In this document: positions 45,037 through 56,369 of the stretch, piece by piece
Position numbering within the stretch: position 1 is the stretch's first letter
Layout of the letters: every line of letters starts with the position of its first letter
Source: Boswellia sacra
Taxonomy: Eukaryota > Streptophyta > Magnoliopsida > Sapindales > Burseraceae
DNA length: 64,000 nt
Reading direction: 5' to 3'
Assembly (NCBI GenBank): GCA_013180625.2
Contig: SNVD02007657.1
Span: 243,140 to 307,139, forward strand
Program-made: the position numbers and the translations under genes
The notes under the pieces: generated by a model
Told to the model about the DNA's origin: nothing
What the model saw: only the letters and a program-made list of their open reading frames with translations
The model's database searches: none

Positions 45037-45630
45037 TGACTCAATCTCATTTTGAAAGCTTCTCTCCATCTTTTAGCAACTAAACATTAAGTGGTTTAAG
45101 AGAGAACTTCATTGTCCAAGAGAAATGCCTACTTTTCCTTTAATTGCATCTCTTCTTTTATGCCTGAGTTGAGAGTGTTTGAGGTTGAAACATAATAACT
45201 AAAAATAAAATGATGAAGGCAATAATCTTCTGCAATTTCACTAAAGACCAAAAGTGGCATAAAAGGAGAGTATGCAGCTACAAAATGGAGTAGAAAGAAC
45301 TCCCATTAACTATAACAAAGGTAAAGTTCTAAGTTTGATGCCATCCAGTCAACATACACACTCTCACTGCCAAAAACTCAATTTCCTATATAAAATATCC
45401 ATTCTCATGATGACGTAAAGGGTATCATCCATGTCAAAAGACTTTATTGACATTATAACATCTTAAGATAACTTTCTTGGTAAGTCAACTAAATGATAAA
45501 TTTTCTGGGTGCAGAGGTCTGATTGTACCATTCACTTCAGGCCATAAGCTACATATATATCTAACACTCTGTTTATCTGAAATGTTGGAATTAGCAACTA
45601 TCAGAAACAAAGAGAAATTTGCATAATGTA

Positions 45631-46799
45631 CTATAGATTAACATTTCCCAACATCTTGAATCTAGAATTCACATCCAGAAGACGAAGTTTTCCTTTGTAA
45701 ACATTCAACAACTGAGGAACTTCTTTCTAAAATTTGGTTACATACCTATCCATAAATTTGTTCTCCCCACATACTAAGAAAGTGTTTGGACATATATCTT
45801 CTTTGATCAATCCCTTGGATAGCAGAACTTGAACAACACAACACCTTGGAAGAATCTTTATAGGAGAACATATGTCATTCTGACAATATCTTGAGATAAA
45901 AAGCTCATTTTGTTCACTAGCAAGCCCATTCATCTTGTAATCTTCTCCTCATATAAACCCATACACAGTGTTTGCTTCCTAAATGCAGCAAGAGTGTCAT
46001 CCTTGTACCAACCCCACCTTCCATAAACCTCAAACTTAGATTCCCAGATCGATTTCTTCATCTTGATAATCACTGCAACTGCTCTGCCAAACACAGCCAG
46101 GTTCAAGTTGAATCCCATTTCCTTAACCTCACTGACAACCTTGCAAAATTTAGAATGTTCACGACATGCTGCGGTCGGATGATTGGTTAGGAAGGCAGAA
46201 ATCACAGAATGAGGCACACCAATTTCTATTAAAAGAAAAAGATTTGGAGCCACATTAGTGGTGAAATCCAGGCAGAATTGCCAATGGAAGCTTTTCATAG
46301 CCCTAACAACTTTTTCATCAAAAAAGAGGACATTCTTAAGAATTTTGTAATTGGGAACAATACGTTTCTTCAAACTCGAACCTAAAAAAGTTGGAATTTT
46401 CGATATGAAATGAGCAAGGTCATTCCTTGAAAACCCTGTTGAACTGAGAAACTCCATCTTAGGCAAAATTATCTTCTAAGGATCAAGTATAAGCACATGT
46501 GGGTAGAACCTCACCATCTGGTAGATCTGGATATTGGTGAAACCATGGCTGCTAAGAAGCCAAAGGATTGAGTCCCTTTTTTCTATATTAATCAATTTAA
46601 CTTTCTTAGTAGTAGAAATAGAAGATTCTAAACACAAACCACATGAGTTCATCAAGTATGAGACCGTCACAGAATCATTTCCTATAGCTTTGGGAGATGA
46701 TGAAAGCAAAGCAGTTTGAACAGAACCCAAATGAGCAGTGGAGTTAATGGGAGAAAAATGTCTACGAAGAACCAGTCTTGTACAGAGAAAACGAAACAT
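45631..46799 (-). pseudogene. mTERF pseudogene (block B copy of the intact gene)
   Basis: It aligns end to end with the 403-residue gene at 37902-39113. The original start MFRFLCTR is at 46799 and the final LGNVNL-stop at 45631. Lesions: a deletion in the presequence region (the segment after SVQ is shorter), a stop after VLILDP (about 46476) where the intact gene reads EMI, a frameshift and loss of the block after EEKIT (about 45930) that removes the NKMGFLSQDI region, and a stop after YVTKF (about 45727). Substitutions such as GWYKDD for GWSKDD are also present. It cannot encode a full protein, though 178 codons remain open in the middle (45930-46466). Confidence 0.92.
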
Positions 46800-46960
46800 A
46801 ACGAACTCACTAACCGGCACCGGGCTAATAAAGCCAAATGAAGGTTAAGGTTATCTGCATTAGATTAAAAAACCACAAATGGAGTAAACCTCTTTCTTCT
46901 TCTTCAGTCGTCCAATTGCCATTGGCCATGACTACCAAGTTCTACGCAAGCGCCATTAAC

Positions 46961-49688
46961 CCACGAACGGTTATATTATAATGATAACTCGTGTGATGTT
47001 ATCCAACCCCGCAAAAACTCTTTTTAAGCCTCTATCTAAACTATAAGTCATTGTAACTTAGTTTCTATTAAAGATAACTTTCTTTATTTAACTCTTGACT
47101 ATTCTTTCTTACGAAGAATTTTACTATAAGTTGTCAATAATATAATAAGGGAAAATAATTATTACAAATTGGAGGCATGATGGACCTATAATATCTAGCA
47201 ATAGTCATCATGCTCTTTTTCCCCTATCTTCCTCTATTTCTCTAAACTATAAGAAAGAAAATTGGCGTTAATTAAAAAAGTATTCAAAATATGAATAGAA
47301 TTAAGCCTAATTGTTAGAAAATATAGGGGTTGCGATTGTAAAGATTTTGCTAAAAAGTTTTGTTTTTTTCTAACACTAGGTTGGAAAATAGAACGTATCA
47401 TATAAAAGAAAGATTTTGGATATATTACTACGAAGCAACATCCTTTCACAAGTAATCTTTCAACTGTCAAACCTCAATTAACAAAGTAAGTTGAACGAGT
47501 TTGTTTTGAAGTTGAGTTTGAATGAGTGTATCTCGAAGTTGGGAATGAATGTATTTTGAGTTTGGATGATGCAGAGCAGCAAATTCAACTAGCAAACGGC
47601 CTTGTTTTATCCTGGTAAAGAAACCAGGAAATAAGATCAATTTTTATCCTGGTGAAGAAATGCATTTGGAGAGAGAAGACATAATAACTAAGGGCTGATT
47701 TCGATAATTAAAATTTTGATGCATAATTAATTAAAAAAATTAAAAGAGAGGTTTAAAAAGAGATTATATGGGGGTTGAACATCAACACTCTAATAGCTCG
47801 TTTTTTTTTTTTTTTGGGTTAGGTTGAGTCTATTTTTTTAATCCAAGAAGCTAGTTTTGTTTGCAATTTTTTTTAATCTTTTTTTGCTTATTGTAACCTA
47901 AGAACTTAGATTTGTTTAATTATTTATTTATTTATATATTGGCTTTGATAGCAGTTTTAGTGGAAGCCATTTTAATGTTTCTTGGTGGCTTCTTTTCATT
48001 TTTTTTTTAATTGTTGATAGTAATTATATTGTCATGGATAAATGAATTGGATTATGTATATTTGTACGACTCGCAAATAAATTGCATAAATAAAATTAAT
48101 TTTAAAGTCCAACAAACAAGCAAATTAAAATGATATTTCAAAATCTATTAATTTTATTCTTAGTCAAATTACTCCAAAGCAAACCTACTCATTTGATTTT
48201 TTGTAATTTGGATTTTCAACATGAATGGGTTGGTTTTGATTACATTTTGATAAACCTGAATTTTTTTTTTTGGTTAACCTAAATCCTGTCAAACCAAAGT
48301 TTGGACATCCTTATGTGCTACTATCATTTCTTAGGGTTGATTTCTATAGTGGTTAAGTGAAGGGTCTTCTTTGACTTTAACATACACATATTTTCTTTGA
48401 TAACCTAGTCAAGTTCAACTTTAACAACAAACCTAGCTAGACACATTAGAGAATGTGTCATGTGTTTGGCTAGAAACGCTTGTCATTATTGACAACGGAC
48501 GAAAACATTGAAAACTCCCACTTATTTTACAATTTGCTTCATCCTCCTTTATTTAAAAAAAACACCTACTTTCAATGTATTACCCTCTTTTTTTATCTAC
48601 GACTGAGCTGTTTACCCTTGACCACTTCATACAGTCACAAATACAATAATATGAGTTTATATTATATTTTAATTAATTTCTATTATTTTATTTATAAATA
48701 GAATTTTAGATATTTTTAGTTCTTATTTATGTAGTTTGGCATAAATTATGTGAAATTCACTTTCAATTTTTCTATGTTTTGAAAAAAAAAATAATTCTTA
48801 TTAGATGGGTACAAAATTGAAGTACGTTGGTAAATGGTAATGACTTGCTCTTTTAATAATTTTTAATAACATATTATTATATTCATAAAATTATACTATG
48901 TCTTTCTTTTTATTGATGATTTATTTGTATGAATTAGTGTAAACAAGTAGTATCATTAGAAAATTATATTTGAAAAACTTTTTAAAATGGTAAGGCTCAT
49001 TATATCCCTATTTCTAAGTATTTTTTTAATAGATTTTCTCATATCATCAAGATCTATCAAATAAAATTATAAATATTGAGATATAAATAGTGCCTCCCTT
49101 TAATAAAATTCTGGGTCCGCCACTAATTACTGACAACTAATTTACTCATTAATTCATCTAAGCGCTTCGCTAACTCAATATCTTTTTATTTGTACTTGTT
49201 AGATGCCATATTTGACAAGTGGGGCAATTGTCAACTCATCCACTCATTATATGTGACGACTAACTTCTGTCATCACATCTTGACCTTTTAATCAGTATGT
49301 CTTAGTTAGACAATAAAAAAAATTAAGGTTTTCTAAATTTTAAAATATTCCTTTTAATTTAAATATTTTCTCATTTTTATGAATTTTATTTGGCCTTCTT
49401 AGCTTAAGTTCATTGATCCCTTTATTTGTATTTTGGGGTTAATACTTGTAAAAATATTTGCATAAAGGCAAAAATATTATGGTTTTACAATTTTTTTAGA
49501 AATATAAAGATTTTGAATAGCTCAGTTTAAGGGAGATTTTGTTTTTTTTTTTTCATTTAAAATCTGAATTTTCCTTTTTCTTAGACTTAAGATATTTTTA
49601 AGTTGTTTGGTTTCGTCTGATCCTTAGATAATTATATCTTAATAGAAAAAATTAAAATTCTTAACTTTTATCTTAATACAAATGTTTA
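46961..49688. other. AT-rich intergenic DNA
   Basis: No gene is supported. Poly-T tracts occur at 47800-47815 and near 49541. The segment 48.62-49.13 kb is another copy of the dispersed repeat seen at 20.7-21.75 kb and in part at 1.34-1.46 kb. It ends CTCCCTTTAATAAAATTCTGG GTCCGCCAC, a wording common at the ends of plant transposons. Confidence 0.55.
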
Positions 49689-49697
49689 AATACTTTA

Positions 49698-51319
49698 GAA
49701 AAAATTGAAAAAATAGACATAATTAGGGACTCTAGTTGAAATTTAGACACATCCTGAAAAATTTTCATGCCATAGACACTTTCTTGACAAAAAGACTCAA
49801 ATACCCTTATATAATCAATTTTTTTCCAAAACCTTATTAATTCCCTCTTCCGACAAAAATAAAGAAAGTAAGTAAACGAAACAAAGAACAAAGAAACCAG
49901 TCACTCCTCCATACACTTCACTGTCGGAAACAACTTCAACAGCTGAAGCTGAGTAAATCTAATAAGAACAACTTTCCTTAATCTCTCTAATTGTGATTTA
50001 TTTGGTTGTTATTTACTAGATTTGATTTAGTTTTTAGGGAATTTGAATTCAGAATTTGAGTTTCTGACGGATTTGTGAACTTATTTAGGGATAAATCGAG
50101 TGTTATATGTGATTTTTGTGGTTTGATGCGTGTGAAAACCGAGGAAACGAGTTTTGAATCTAGTGTTATATCGCGTTGAAGAAGACACTCGACAACTACC
50201 TATCGAATCATGTCGAGTTGTGTAATGTCGAGTGTCGAGTGGTGAAATGTCGAGTGTCGAGTGGTGAAATGTCGAGTATCGAGTGTTTGTCGAGTGGTGG
50301 TGTAGTGACGAGTGGTGGTGTAGTGTCGAGTATCGGATAATTGTCGAGTGGTGTAGTGTCGAGTGTTGAAGTGTCGAGTGTCGAGGTTTGTCGAGTGGTG
50401 GTATAGTGACGAGTGTTGTGTAGTGTCGAGTGCCGAGTGTTTGTCGAGTGGTGTAGTGTTGAGTAATGTAGAGTCGAGTGTCAGATAATTATCGAGTGTC
50501 GAGTATCGCGTTGTGTGTCGAGTGTCGTCACAACACCACTCGACACTCAACACTCGACAAATATCTGACACTCGACACTACACAACCACTCGTCACTACA
50601 CCACCACTCGACAAACACTCGACACTGTATCACTCGACACTGCACCACTTGACACTACACCACTCGACAATTACCCGATACTCGATACTACACCACCACT
50701 CGTCACTACACCACCACTTGACAAACACTCGACACTCGACATTTCACCACTCGACAAACACTCAACACTCGACATTACACGACTCGACAGGTAGTTGTCG
50801 AGTGTCGAGTGTCTTCTTCAGCGCAATATAACACTGGATTCAGAACTCGTTTTATCGGTTTTCACACGCATCAAACCACAAAAATCACATATAACACTCG
50901 ATTTATCCCTAAATAAGTTCACAAATCCATCGGAAACTCAAATCCCGAATTCAAATTCCCTAAAAACTAAATCCAATCTAACGAATAACAACCAAATAAA
51001 TCACAATTAGGGACCCTCCGTGTCGATGGGTGCTTCTCTCTGCGTCGTCTTGTTTCATGCTTCTATCCTCAACCGATGCTCGTGTTGGTTTGCGTTTCGA
51101 GCGGTGTCGATGGGTTTCGGTAATTTTCATCTGAAGAGAGGGAGATGGGTCTCGGTAATTTTCGTCTGAAGATAGGAAAATAAGGCTCTGGGAAAAAATT
51201 GAATACATAAGGGTAATTGGGACTTTTTGTTAAGAAAGTGTCTATGGCATGAAAATTTTTTAGGATGTGTCCAAATTTCAACTATGATCCCTAATTGTGT
51301 CTATATTTTCAATTTTCAC
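49698..51319. mobile_element. Foldback MULE-like element with a central TCGAGTGTCG array
   Basis: The 9-bp direct repeat AATACTTTA flanks it exactly (49689-49697 and 51320-51328). The element is 1622 bp and nearly all inverted repeat. Left arm landmarks recur inverted in the right arm: GACACATCCT(G/A)AAAAATTTTCATG, CCATAGACACTTTCTT, TTTTTAGGGAATTTGAATTC, GATTTGTGAACTTATTTAGG and GAAGAAGACACTCGACA. The centre (about 50180-50815) is a degenerate minisatellite reading TCGAGTGTCGAGTGGTG in the left half and its complement in the right half, meeting near 50515, the geometric midpoint. There is no transposase. Nine-base duplications indicate Mutator-type mobilisation. The ORFs called inside it are repeat translations (runs such as TRHYTTTRH). 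Confidence 0.88.
50180..50815. repeat. Inverted TCGAGTGTCG minisatellite array
   Basis: Dozens of copies of TCGAGTGTCGAG variants are interspersed with TGGTGTAGTG and TTTGTCGAGTGG spacers. Higher-order units of roughly 80-110 bp (GTGTCGAGT..TTTGTCGAGTGGTGGTGTAG-like) appear several times. The motif orientation flips near 50515. Confidence 0.9.
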
Positions 51320-51328
51320 AATACTTTA

Positions 51329-52090
51329 TCTCCATCCTAATTCTAAAAAATATTTCTATATAATTCATTTATGACTTATTTATGTCTAACCTAATAGTTT
51401 ATCATTTAAATCATTGTTATATATTGGTTCTATGAATATTTTTAGAATTACTAAATGGAAACCTAGCTTGTAACTATATCAAATATATATATATATATAT
51501 ATAAGAAGAAGCAATTTAACATAACTATACACATTTAAATAAATCAAATTCATAATATAATCTATTAGAATAATTACAATAATAAATTTTGTAATAATTA
51601 AATACTTGACTAATAATATTGTCAAATATTAACTTGTAAATGTTTCCAATATGTCAAACAAAATCTTAAGTGAAAATAACAATTAAAAAGGATCCGTATG
51701 TAAAAGTATTGGCTTTAATTCAGATATTAAAATAAAAATAATAAACATATTATTCAAATTTATTCAGACTTCAGTTTTAATTCAGACATATTCCAATTTC
51801 AAAAAATAAAAACAGAAGAAGGAGAAGAAAAGAAACACCCCTAAGTATTATAAGTTTCTTATTAAAGAAAACAATGTTTTTAAACAATTGTACAATCTAA
51901 ACTAATAAAATCAAATACCAAGCATTAAATTTATCTTAACTTCCCAAATGTAAATATAATACTCAATAGCTCACATATTACTTACAAATATCTTCTAGTA
52001 TTATTAAATAACTCGATATCTTATTAAACACTTACCTATGTTATTGTTTGGCAATTCAATGTTTAGTTAGATAAGTATTTCATATTGCTT
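51329..52090. other. AT-rich intergenic DNA
   Basis: It includes an (AT)n tract at about 51483-51503. No gene or recognisable repeat is seen. Confidence 0.55.
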
Positions 52091-52428
52091 AATGGTTAGG
52101 GGAATTATTAGGAATAGCCCCCATTTGGGGGGCCTTTTGTTTTTAGCCTCCCCTAGAAAAATTTTTAGCACAATAGCCTTTACAGGGTGAAATGACTAGA
52201 GTGCCCCCATTTGTTATAACCTCCCTTTTTTCAAAATCCGAAAACGCAACATCTCCCTCCCATCTACCACTCGTTATTGATTTGACCGATTGTGTGCACA
52301 TTCTTGCCCATTGTCTCTGTATTTTGGCTTCTTTGGAGAGATAAAGGAGAGAGAGAGAAAACACCATAGAGATAGAAAGCATCGTAGAGAAAGAAGACAT
52401 CCCAAGTAGCTCACAGTACGCCTTTATC
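52091..52428 (+). mobile_element. Probable left end of the DUF1985/Ulp1-bearing MULE
   Basis: The sequence GGGGAATTATTAGGAATAGC starts a less AT-rich segment that runs to the copia insertion and continues at 59874 with CTTCTTCATGCTCTGCC. Its style (AATAGCCCCC, AATAGCCTTT, GAAATGACTAGAGTGCCCCC) is like plant non-TIR MULE ends. It would be the 5' leader region of the gene at 60.7-64 kb. The inferred element extends beyond the window, so its right end and target duplication cannot be checked. Confidence 0.45.
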
Positions 52429-52749
52429 TGTTGACCCAGGTATGGCAACCCAAGAGGGGGGGCGAATTGGGTTTTTATTTATCAAAATGGATTTGTAAAA
52501 CTTTTCTTGAAAGATCAAAATTAGGTTACTCTTTCTTTGAGAATAAAGGTGAAGAAGATGAAATTAGAAGTGATCTAAGATGTAATCAAGAGAATAGCAA
52601 TAATGAACAATCACAAGTGCAAGTAAATGTAAAGAGTATAGGGATAGAGAGAGTGCAAACTCAATTTACGTGGTTCGGCAAACCTTGCCTACGTCCACGG
52701 GCTCCTAACTCCACAAGCTAGGCTTTTACTAAGTTGAAGAAATCTTTAC

Positions 52750-53150
52750 AACTTGCTTGATAAACAACCTCACCAAGACTTTTTCCTTCAACCCTTGATA
52801 ACACCACACCAAGAGTTCTTCTTGATGAACAACCTCACCAAGGCAACTTCCTTCAACTCTTGATAACACCACACAAGAGTTCTTCTTGATGAACAACCTC
52901 ACCAAGGCAACTTTCTTCAACTCTTGATAACACCACACCAAGAGTTCTTCTTGATGAACAACCTCACCAAGGTAACTTTCCTCAACCCTTGATAACACCA
53001 CACCAAGAGTTCTTCTTGATGAACAACCTCACCAAGGTAACTTCCTTCAACTCTTGATAACACCACACCAAGAGTTCTTCTTGATGAACAACCTCACCAA
53101 GAAAACTTCCTTCAACTTTTGATAACACACAACAAGAGTTCTCTCAAGGA
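52750..53150. repeat. LTR minisatellite, about 63 bp unit, six copies
   Basis: Each unit carries GAACAACCTCACCAAGG, AACT(T/C)CTTCAACTCTTGAT and ACACCACACCAAGAGTTCTT. The partner LTR has four units (about 58390-58650). The 90-codon open frame over this array is repeat translation. Confidence 0.92.
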
Positions 53151-53343
53151 TAACTATTATCCTTTACAAGAATATCTCACTCTCACCACAATACAAGAAC
53201 AAGGATAATTTTTACAACAAAAGTACAACTCTCTTCAAAGAGTAGATAAAGAATATAAAAGCTCTCTAGACTTGATATTTCTCTTGTTTCTTACTTTATA
53301 AAATGCTTCTCTTGCTCTTCTTGAATGCATGGGAGAAGGGCTC

Positions 53344-53351
53344 CTTTTATA
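53344..53351 (-). promoter_or_regulatory. TATA box in the 3' LTR of copia 3
   Basis: TATAAAAG on the minus strand, followed by GAGCCCTTCTCC. The same motif lies at 58855-58862 in the 5' LTR, where it would drive the element. Confidence 0.6.
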
Positions 53352-54285
53352 GGCAAATGGGATGAACTTAGTCAAGTGAAGACACCAACTCCAAAGTTTC
53401 TGCCCACCATAAAAATTATAATCTTGTCTGGCATTTTTGTTAATGTTCCGCTTGCAATTTGAAAATCTGTAAAACTTAAAATATCTGCACATTTGAATAA
53501 GCTTTCCAACGCATCAAGAACCAACTCATTTGGATATCTGTAGCTCAAGATATAGCCAAAACACCATTCGGTGCTCATGTGACTTGATTTTTCTTCTATG
53601 TGTCAGTCTACCAACTTGCATGTGTATTATGTCAGTCTTCTGCTTGAAATTTGAATTTATTCAAAGAATATGAAATCTGCTCCATTGAATCATATTTCCA
53701 ATTCCATAAGAATCAAGTCATTTGGATATCTCTAACTCAAGATATGGATAAAACATCATTCGGTGCTCAAATGAGTTAATTTTTCTTCTCTGTGTCAGTC
53801 CACCGAATTGCATGTCAATTATGTTGGCCTTCTGTTTGAAATTGGAATTTATTCAAAACATATGAAATGTGATTCATTAAGTTCTCTTTCCAATGCCATA
53901 AGAATCAAGTCATTTTGATTTTTCTAGCTCAAGATATGTCCAAACGAGTATTCAGTGCTCATGTCAACTGCTTCCATTTGTCTTTCAACTTGCATGATGA
54001 TTTGGACAATCTTACACTTGAAATTTGAATTTTTTTAAACATATGAAATTGATTGAACATTGCTCATGTGTCACATTCCTTGAATCAAACCTTGTTCTTA
54101 AACTTTGGTGCCTTTAACATGTAGTCTTCTCCTTAACTTCAACACTTCATTTTAATAAGCCTCTTCTTGATTTTAAAATTATTTCAATGATCTTACTCTT
54201 GCACATAAATAAACATGTTAGTAAATCTCAATTAATCAATATGTATTGTTATCATCAAAATTATCATGTAGCCTTAGGGCTAACA

Positions 54286-54300
54286 ATCTCCCCCTTTTTG
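54286..54300 (-). other. Polypurine tract of copia 3
   Basis: On the minus strand AAAAAGGGGGAGAT directly precedes the 3' LTR. This is the standard plant copia plus-strand primer and confirms the LTR boundary at 54285. Confidence 0.9.
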
Positions 54301-54559
54301 ATGATGACAAACCATTGATTTCTTTAAAATATAATCTAAAATCAAGAATGAAAATAAAATCAACAATAAGCAAAAAGAATGGCACTTGTTATGAATATAA
54401 GCAATCCAACTATTTCTCCCCTTTTTGTTATCATCAAAAAATGTAATCAAATTAACTACTCCCCCTAAATATATTCTCCCCCTTAACATATGCTACCATT
54501 CAAAAATTATCATATTAAAGTAAAATTAAGACATATCCAACATGCCTAATTCTCTTCTA

Positions 54560-56300
54560 ATTATGTAAAATCTATCTTGACTAAGGGGTTCAGTCATATT
54601 TGGGTCTAGGGACTAATTCCCAAACTTGATTTCTCTTAAATTGGTTCAATTGTTCTTGCATAGCCAAAATAAAACTTTCGTCATTTTCGACTTCTTAAAA
54701 GATTTTGGTTCAAATTGAGAGACCAGAGCAAAATTATTGTAAAAGTTACTAAAAGAAGATCTAGTTCTCATACCTTGTGATGGTTCGACAATAATGAGAT
54801 CTTTAGGATGAGTTTTTGTATACCTCCATTCCTTTGGTAATTCTTGGGAAGAGTCATTTACTTCCTCAATCTTTTCTTGTTGAAGTTGTAATTCATTTTG
54901 GCTCTTTTCATTAAGCCTTGATTCCTTGATTTGCCTTTCTACCTCAACAATATCATAATCTAAATTCTTTGAAGAAATCACATTAGTTTCATCAAATTCA
55001 ACATGCATAGATTCTTCAATAGTAAGAGCCTTTTTGTTAAAAACTCTATATGCTTTACTATGGTTGGATTAGCCAACAAAAATTCCAACATCGGCTTTTG
55101 CATCAAATTTTCCAAGGTTATCCTTGGTGTTTAAAACAAAACATTTACATCCAAAAACTTTAAGAAATCCAATGTTGAGTTTTCTTCCTTTCCAAAGTTC
55201 ATGAGGAGTTTTCTTTATTAAAGCTCTAATATGGACTCTATTGATTATAAAGCATAGATATTAAAGGCTTCGGCCCAAAAATATATTGGCAAATAATTTT
55301 CAAGTACATGGTCCTAGTCATTTCTTGGATAGTCCTATTTTTCCTCTCAATAACACCATTTTGTTATGAAGTTCTAGGTGAGGAAAAATTATGTTCAAAC
55401 CATTTTCATCACAAAGATTTTCAAATGCAACATTGTCTACTTCACCACCATGATCACTCCTAATGGACACAATAGAATACCCTTTTTGATTTTGGACTCT
55501 TTTTACAAATTTTGAAAAAGCTTGTATGGCCTCATTTTTAGTTTTCAAGAATAATACCCAAGTGAATCTTGAATAATCATCCACAATAACAAAAACATAA
55601 TACTTTCCACCAAGGCTTTGAGTTCTTGATGGTCCAAATAAATCCAAATGAAGTAATTGTAGAGGTTTATTTGTTGAAATAAATTTCTTTTGTTTAAAAG
55701 AAGTTCTCACTTGTTTTCCAAATTGACAAGCATCACAAATCTTATCCTTTTCAAATTTTATTTTTGGAAGACCATCAACTAAATCATTTTTAGAAATTTT
55801 TGAAATTGTGTCCATGCTAGCATGACCTAACCTTCTATGCCATAACCAAGCATCATGATTAACAATGAAACAATTTTCTACATGATCATTAACATCAATA
55901 TCAATTGTATAAATATTACCACATCTATTACCAACAAATAATGTCTTATTGTTACTAACATCCTTAATCACACATCTATTAGGCTCAAAAGTAACAAATA
56001 TCCCTTATCACACAATTGACTAATGCTAATCAAATCATGTTTTAAACCATGAATAAGCAACATCTTAATATAGATGAAGAAGGTTAACCATATCACCACC
56101 AACAACAACACAACAACCCAAACACCAAATCACACAAACCCACACACACACACAACCATTTGTCCGATTAACCCTTCCCTTTGGCATTATCACCGAAGTC
56201 ACATATCGCATTTCTTCATGATTAATCTTGAGAACTGGAGGCATCTCCGGTCATATGCCTTGAGCATCCACTATCTAAGTACCACTTGTGTTTGCCACTC
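54560..56300 (-). pseudogene. Protease and integrase remains with linker to RT (copia 3)
   Basis: WYLDSGCSRHMTGD at about 56240-56290 is the protease active site (D-S-G). The open piece 55318-55971 has the HHCC finger (WLWHRRLGHAS, CDACQFGKQ), first catalytic Asp in LLHLDLFGP and second in RSDHGGE. The catalytic Glu block (NGVIERKNRTIQEM) is in another frame after a frameshift and stop. 54646-55008 is the integrase C-terminal linker (EWRYTKTHPKDLI, GMRTRSSFSN) that normally leads into RT. Only a few RT residues follow near 54640, then non-coding sequence. Between protease and integrase a CA-rich expansion (56100-56160) has disrupted the frame. Confidence 0.85.
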
Positions 56301-56369
56301 CTTTGTTTCTACAATCAACATTCAAAGAGCAATTTTTTGGTACCCAAATGTTCTTGGGTCCTTGGGTGT

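Larger units (their letters stand above)
43230..46960. repeat. Segmental duplication, block B (mTERF block)
   Basis: Collinear with 35200-39260, including the old relic, the downstream flank and the mTERF gene with its upstream CTTCTTCTTC stretch and GGCCATGACTACCAAGTTCTA (46926; block A CATGGCTACCAAGTTTTA at 39229). It lies about 7.7 kb to the right in the same orientation, so it is a direct duplication. The TCGAG locus now sits between the copies. A GT/AT microsatellite at 45005-45034 and other indels distinguish it from block A. Confidence 0.85.
52429..54285 (-). repeat. 3' LTR of copia element 3
   Basis: It starts TGTTGACCCAGG on the plus strand and ends GGGCTAACA, the complement of a TGTTAGCCC start. 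It contains six copies of a 62-66-bp minisatellite (52750-53150) and three copies of a roughly 190-bp repeat (53460-54020). Compared with the 5' LTR it has two extra minisatellite units and lacks about 70 bp near 54045. Confidence 0.93.

Noticed and set aside
50180..50815. CRISPR-like alternation of short repeats and spacers
   Set aside because: Repeats are variable and of both orientations, spacers are themselves repetitive, and the genome is a plant's.
50200..50831. Four overlapping ORFs of 93-123 codons rich in Thr, Arg, His and Ser
   Set aside because: They are translations of the TCGAGTGTCG minisatellite on both strands (repeated TRHSTLD-like words), without start context or family features.
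52729..53001. 90-codon ORF with repeated VVLSRVE words
   Set aside because: It is translation of the 63-bp LTR minisatellite.
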